10,059 nucleotides of DNA from contig CANRCH010000056.1 in assembly GCA_947629065.1 (NCBI GenBank), forward strand, positions 1-10,059, written 5' to 3'. Position numbers and translations under genes: made by a program. Every line of letters begins with the position of its first letter. Positions within the stretch are counted from its first letter, which is position 1. The stretch comes from an uncultured Aliarcobacter sp. GTDB taxonomy: Bacteria > Campylobacterota > Campylobacteria > Campylobacterales > Arcobacteraceae. Below the pieces are notes generated by a model. That model had not been told where the DNA came from. It did not search any database and was given only the letters and a program-made list of their open reading frames with translations. Positions 7,821 to 10,059 of this stretch are shown here, piece after piece.

Positions 7821-10059
7821 CTATTTTCCTGCAGCTAGTCCAATTTTTGGACCACTTTTACCACAACATTGTTTATATTTTAATCCACTTTCACAAGGGC
7901 ATGGGTCATTTCTAGCTATTTTTTTATCACTATTTAAAACAGCCTCTTTTGCAACATTTGTACTTGCGTGTTGAGTGCTTTTTTCCATTTCTTGTTTCAT
8001 TTTTTCTAAAGCTTCTTGCTCTTTTTTACTATCTTGCGCACTTTGAAGTTGAACTGAAAATAGAACTTTAATAATCTCATTTTTAATTCCAGAGATAAAC
8101 TCTATAAACATATTATAAGACTCTTTTTTATACTCAACAAGTGGATCTTTTTGGTTGTATCCTCTTAATCCTATTCCAGTTTTAAGAGTATCTATTGAGT
8201 ATAAGTGTTCTCTCCAAGCTTTATCTAAAATTTGTAAAGATAAAATTCTTTCAATTTCACTTCTTTGTTTTGGATCTGCTACACTCATTTTATTTTCATA
8301 AACAAGTTTTAAAATCTCAACAAGTCTTGCTTCTAAACTGTTATAATCTTCACTTTTTATATCTTTCTCTTCAACTATAAATCTAAGTTCTTCTTTGATT
8401 TTTGCAATTAATAGCTCATAATCAAAATCCTCTTCACTCATAGATTCAATAATATTTGCTTCTGCTAATAAAGTTTGCACAAAATAAACTCTATTTTCAT
8501 CTAATTTTGAAGTAATATCAAAATCCTCTTTTAATAAATCATTTCTAAATGCATATACTACTTTTCTTTGTTCATTTGCAACATCATCATACTCTAAAAG
8601 GTGTTTTCTACTCTCAAAGTGCATAGATTCAACTTTCTTTTGAGCATTTTCAACAGCTCTTGTTACCATTCTTGATTCAATATGCTCACCCTCTTTAATT
8701 CCAAGTCTTTCCATAATAGCTTTAATTCTATCACTTCCAAAAATTCTTAAAAGATTATCTTCTAAACTTAGATAAAATTGTGATTCACCAACATCACCTT
8801 GTCTTCCACTTCTTCCTCTTAATTGATTGTCAATTCTTCTACTTTCGTGTCTTTCAGTTCCAATAATTGCTAATCCACCAAGATCTAAAATCTCTTTAGA
8901 GAGTTTAATATCAACTCCCCTTCCAGCCATATTTGTAGCAATTGTAACAGCTCCTTTTTGACCAGCATCAGCAATAATTTTTCCCTCTTTTTCGTGTTGT
9001 TTTGCATTTAAAACAGTGTGAGGAATTTTCTTTTGTACTAAAATTTCATGTAAAGCTTCACTTTTTTCAATACTTGCAGTTCCAACTAAAACAGGTTGCC
9101 CTTTTTCGTGGTACTCTTTAATTTTATTGCAAACAGCTTCAAATTTTTCTCTTTCACTTTTGTAGATTAAATCGTTTTTATCTAATCTTTTTACTGGAAT
9201 ATTTGTAGGAATTGATACAACATCAAGGTTATAAATTTGTGCAAACTCTGTTGCTTCTGTTTGTGCTGTTCCTGTCATTCCAGCTAATTTTTCATACATT
9301 CTAAAGTAGTTTTGATATGTAGTATCTGCTAATGTTTGACTCTCATCTTGAATAGCAACACCTTCTTTTGCTTCAATTGCTTGGTGAAGTCCTTCACTAA
9401 ATCTTCTTCCTTCGCTAAGTCTTCCTGTAAACTCATCAACAATGATAATTTGTCCATCTTTTTCTACATAATCAACATCTTTTTGGAAAATATAGTTTGC
9501 TTTTAAAGCTTGATCAAGTGAGTGTGAAAGCATTGCATTTTCAATTGAGTATAAATTATCCACACCAAATAAAATTTCAGCTTGTTCATGTCCTTGCTCT
9601 GTTAAAACTACTGATCTATTTTTCTCATCTACAATAAAATCACCTGTAGTTGTAGCTTTTTCAGCTGGATTTTTTGGCTCAATTAACTCTCCTCGAACTA
9701 GTTTTAAAGCTATCTCATTTGCTTTTAAATAGTTGTCGTTTTTATGGCTTGTTGGACCACTTATGATTAGTGGAGTTCTAGCTTCATCGATTAAAATCGA
9801 GTCCACTTCATCTACGATTACAAAATTATGTCCTCTTTGAACTTTGTCACTTAAATCATAAACCATATTATCTCTTAGGTAATCAAACCCTAAAGAACTA
9901 TTTGTAGCATAAGTAATATCACAAATATATTGTGCTTTTCTCTCAGCATCATCTTTTATTGCATCTGTAATTGCCCCAACACTAAAACCTAAAAACTCAT
10001 ATAAAGGTCTTAATTCTTCGGCATCTCTTCTTGCAAGGTAGTCATTTACTGTTACAACA
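7821..10059 (-). CDS. secA: Preprotein translocase ATPase SecA, missing its N-terminus beyond the window edge
   Basis: Motor ATPase that pushes unfolded preproteins through SecYEG. About 745 residues are present, reading leftward from the window edge. The frame is already open at 10058 and begins [14 protein letters not shown], followed by [13 protein letters not shown], both typical of SecA. An ATG at 9866 is internal and not the start. The missing 100-130 residues should include the Walker A site. Seen in order: [11 protein letters not shown] (Walker B, DEVD at 9812-9801), [36 protein letters not shown], and [12 protein letters not shown] followed by [10 protein letters not shown] (around 8795-8828, helicase motif VI). 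The C-terminus ends with a SEC-C zinc motif, [13 protein letters not shown] (about 7861-7903), which binds SecB or phospholipid in characterised SecA proteins. No frameshift is visible. It is followed after one base by the Lol permease, with no terminator between, so the two probably share a transcript. Confidence 0.98.
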   Translation of the reverse strand, partial: VVTVNDYLARRDAEELRPLYEFLGFSVGAITDAIKDDAERKAQYICDITYATNSSLGFDYLRDNMVYDLSDKVQRGHNFVIVDEVDSILIDEARTPLIISGPTSHKNDNYLKANEIALKLVRGELIEPKNPAEKATTTGDFIVDEKNRSVVLTEQGHEQAEILFGVDNLYSIENAMLSHSLDQALKANYIFQKDVDYVEKDGQIIIVDEFTGRLSEGRRFSEGLHQAIEAKEGVAIQDESQTLADTTYQNYFRMYEKLAGMTGTAQTEATEFAQIYNLDVVSIPTNIPVKRLDKNDLIYKSEREKFEAVCNKIKEYHEKGQPVLVGTASIEKSEALHEILVQKKIPHTVLNAKQHEKEGKIIADAGQKGAVTIATNMAGRGVDIKLSKEILDLGGLAIIGTERHESRRIDNQLRGRSGRQGDVGESQFYLSLEDNLLRIFGSDRIKAIMERLGIKEGEHIESRMVTRAVENAQKKVESMHFESRKHLLEYDDVANEQRKVVYAFRNDLLKEDFDITSKLDENRVYFVQTLLAEANIIESMSEEDFDYELLIAKIKEELRFIVEEKDIKSEDYNSLEARLVEILKLVYENKMSVADPKQRSEIERILSLQILDKAWREHLYSIDTLKTGIGLRGYNQKDPLVEYKKESYNMFIEFISGIKNEIIKVLFSVQLQSAQDSKKEQEALEKMKQEMEKSTQHASTNVAKEAVLNSDKKIARNDPCPCESGLKYKQCCGKSGPKIGLAAGK
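7824..7829 (-). promoter_or_regulatory. Ribosome binding site of the Lol permease, inside the end of secA
   Basis: AGGAAA at 7829-7824, formed by the last Gly and Lys codons of secA, ends immediately before the secA TAG (7823-7821). It lies about 7 bases from the TTG at 7819. This supports the unusual TTG start and coupling of the two genes. Confidence 0.65.

Noticed and set aside
8195..8380. Open frame of 61 codons on the plus strand inside secA
   Set aside because: It is antisense to conserved SecA coding sequence and shows only Phe/Leu-rich composition.
9864..9866. ATG at 9866 as the start of secA
   Set aside because: The frame continues upstream with conserved SecA sequence ([14 protein letters not shown] and GFDYLRDN) to the window edge, so this Met is internal.

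Overview
The window looks like a chromosomal housekeeping segment from a Campylobacterota bacterium close to Arcobacter/Aliarcobacter. This is inferred from three things: the very AT-rich DNA and codon use, a monomeric NADP-type isocitrate dehydrogenase placed directly before a malate dehydrogenase, and a secA gene followed by a single LolC/LolE-type permease. I could not run a database search, so the genus is an inference. I saw no mobile elements, tRNA or rRNA genes, CRISPR arrays or defence genes.

From left to right: (1) the first 77 codons of mdh (malate/lactate dehydrogenase family), reading leftward out of the window, with its own promoter; (2) complete icd (monomeric isocitrate dehydrogenase), also leftward and ended by a strong hairpin terminator; (3) mltG (endolytic murein transglycosylase), leftward; (4) a large AsmA/YhdP-like (DUF3971-type) envelope protein, the only rightward gene; (5) a LolC/LolE-family lipoprotein-releasing permease, leftward; (6) secA, leftward, complete at its C-terminus but missing roughly its first 100-130 residues beyond the right edge. 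Genes fill nearly everything, and the longest gap is 133 bases.

The genes form two functional themes. icd and mdh are steps of the TCA cycle. The other four all build or feed the cell envelope: SecA drives preproteins, including lipoprotein precursors, through SecYEG. The Lol permease extracts mature lipoproteins toward the outer membrane. The AsmA-like protein belongs to a superfamily linked to lipid traffic between the membranes. MltG cuts nascent peptidoglycan. SecA and the Lol permease are separated by one base and are probably translationally coupled.

The most unusual layout is where mltG and the AsmA-like gene diverge. Their 5' coding ends overlap head to head by about 83 bases, so each gene's promoter must lie inside the other's coding sequence. 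A good sigma-70-type promoter for the AsmA-like gene is visible inside mltG. At the other end, the AsmA-like and Lol genes converge with only 9 bases between them, and one hairpin contains both stop codons. Three of the five visible gene starts appear to be TTG. I found no evidence of a new biological system; the findings concern gene architecture and expression.
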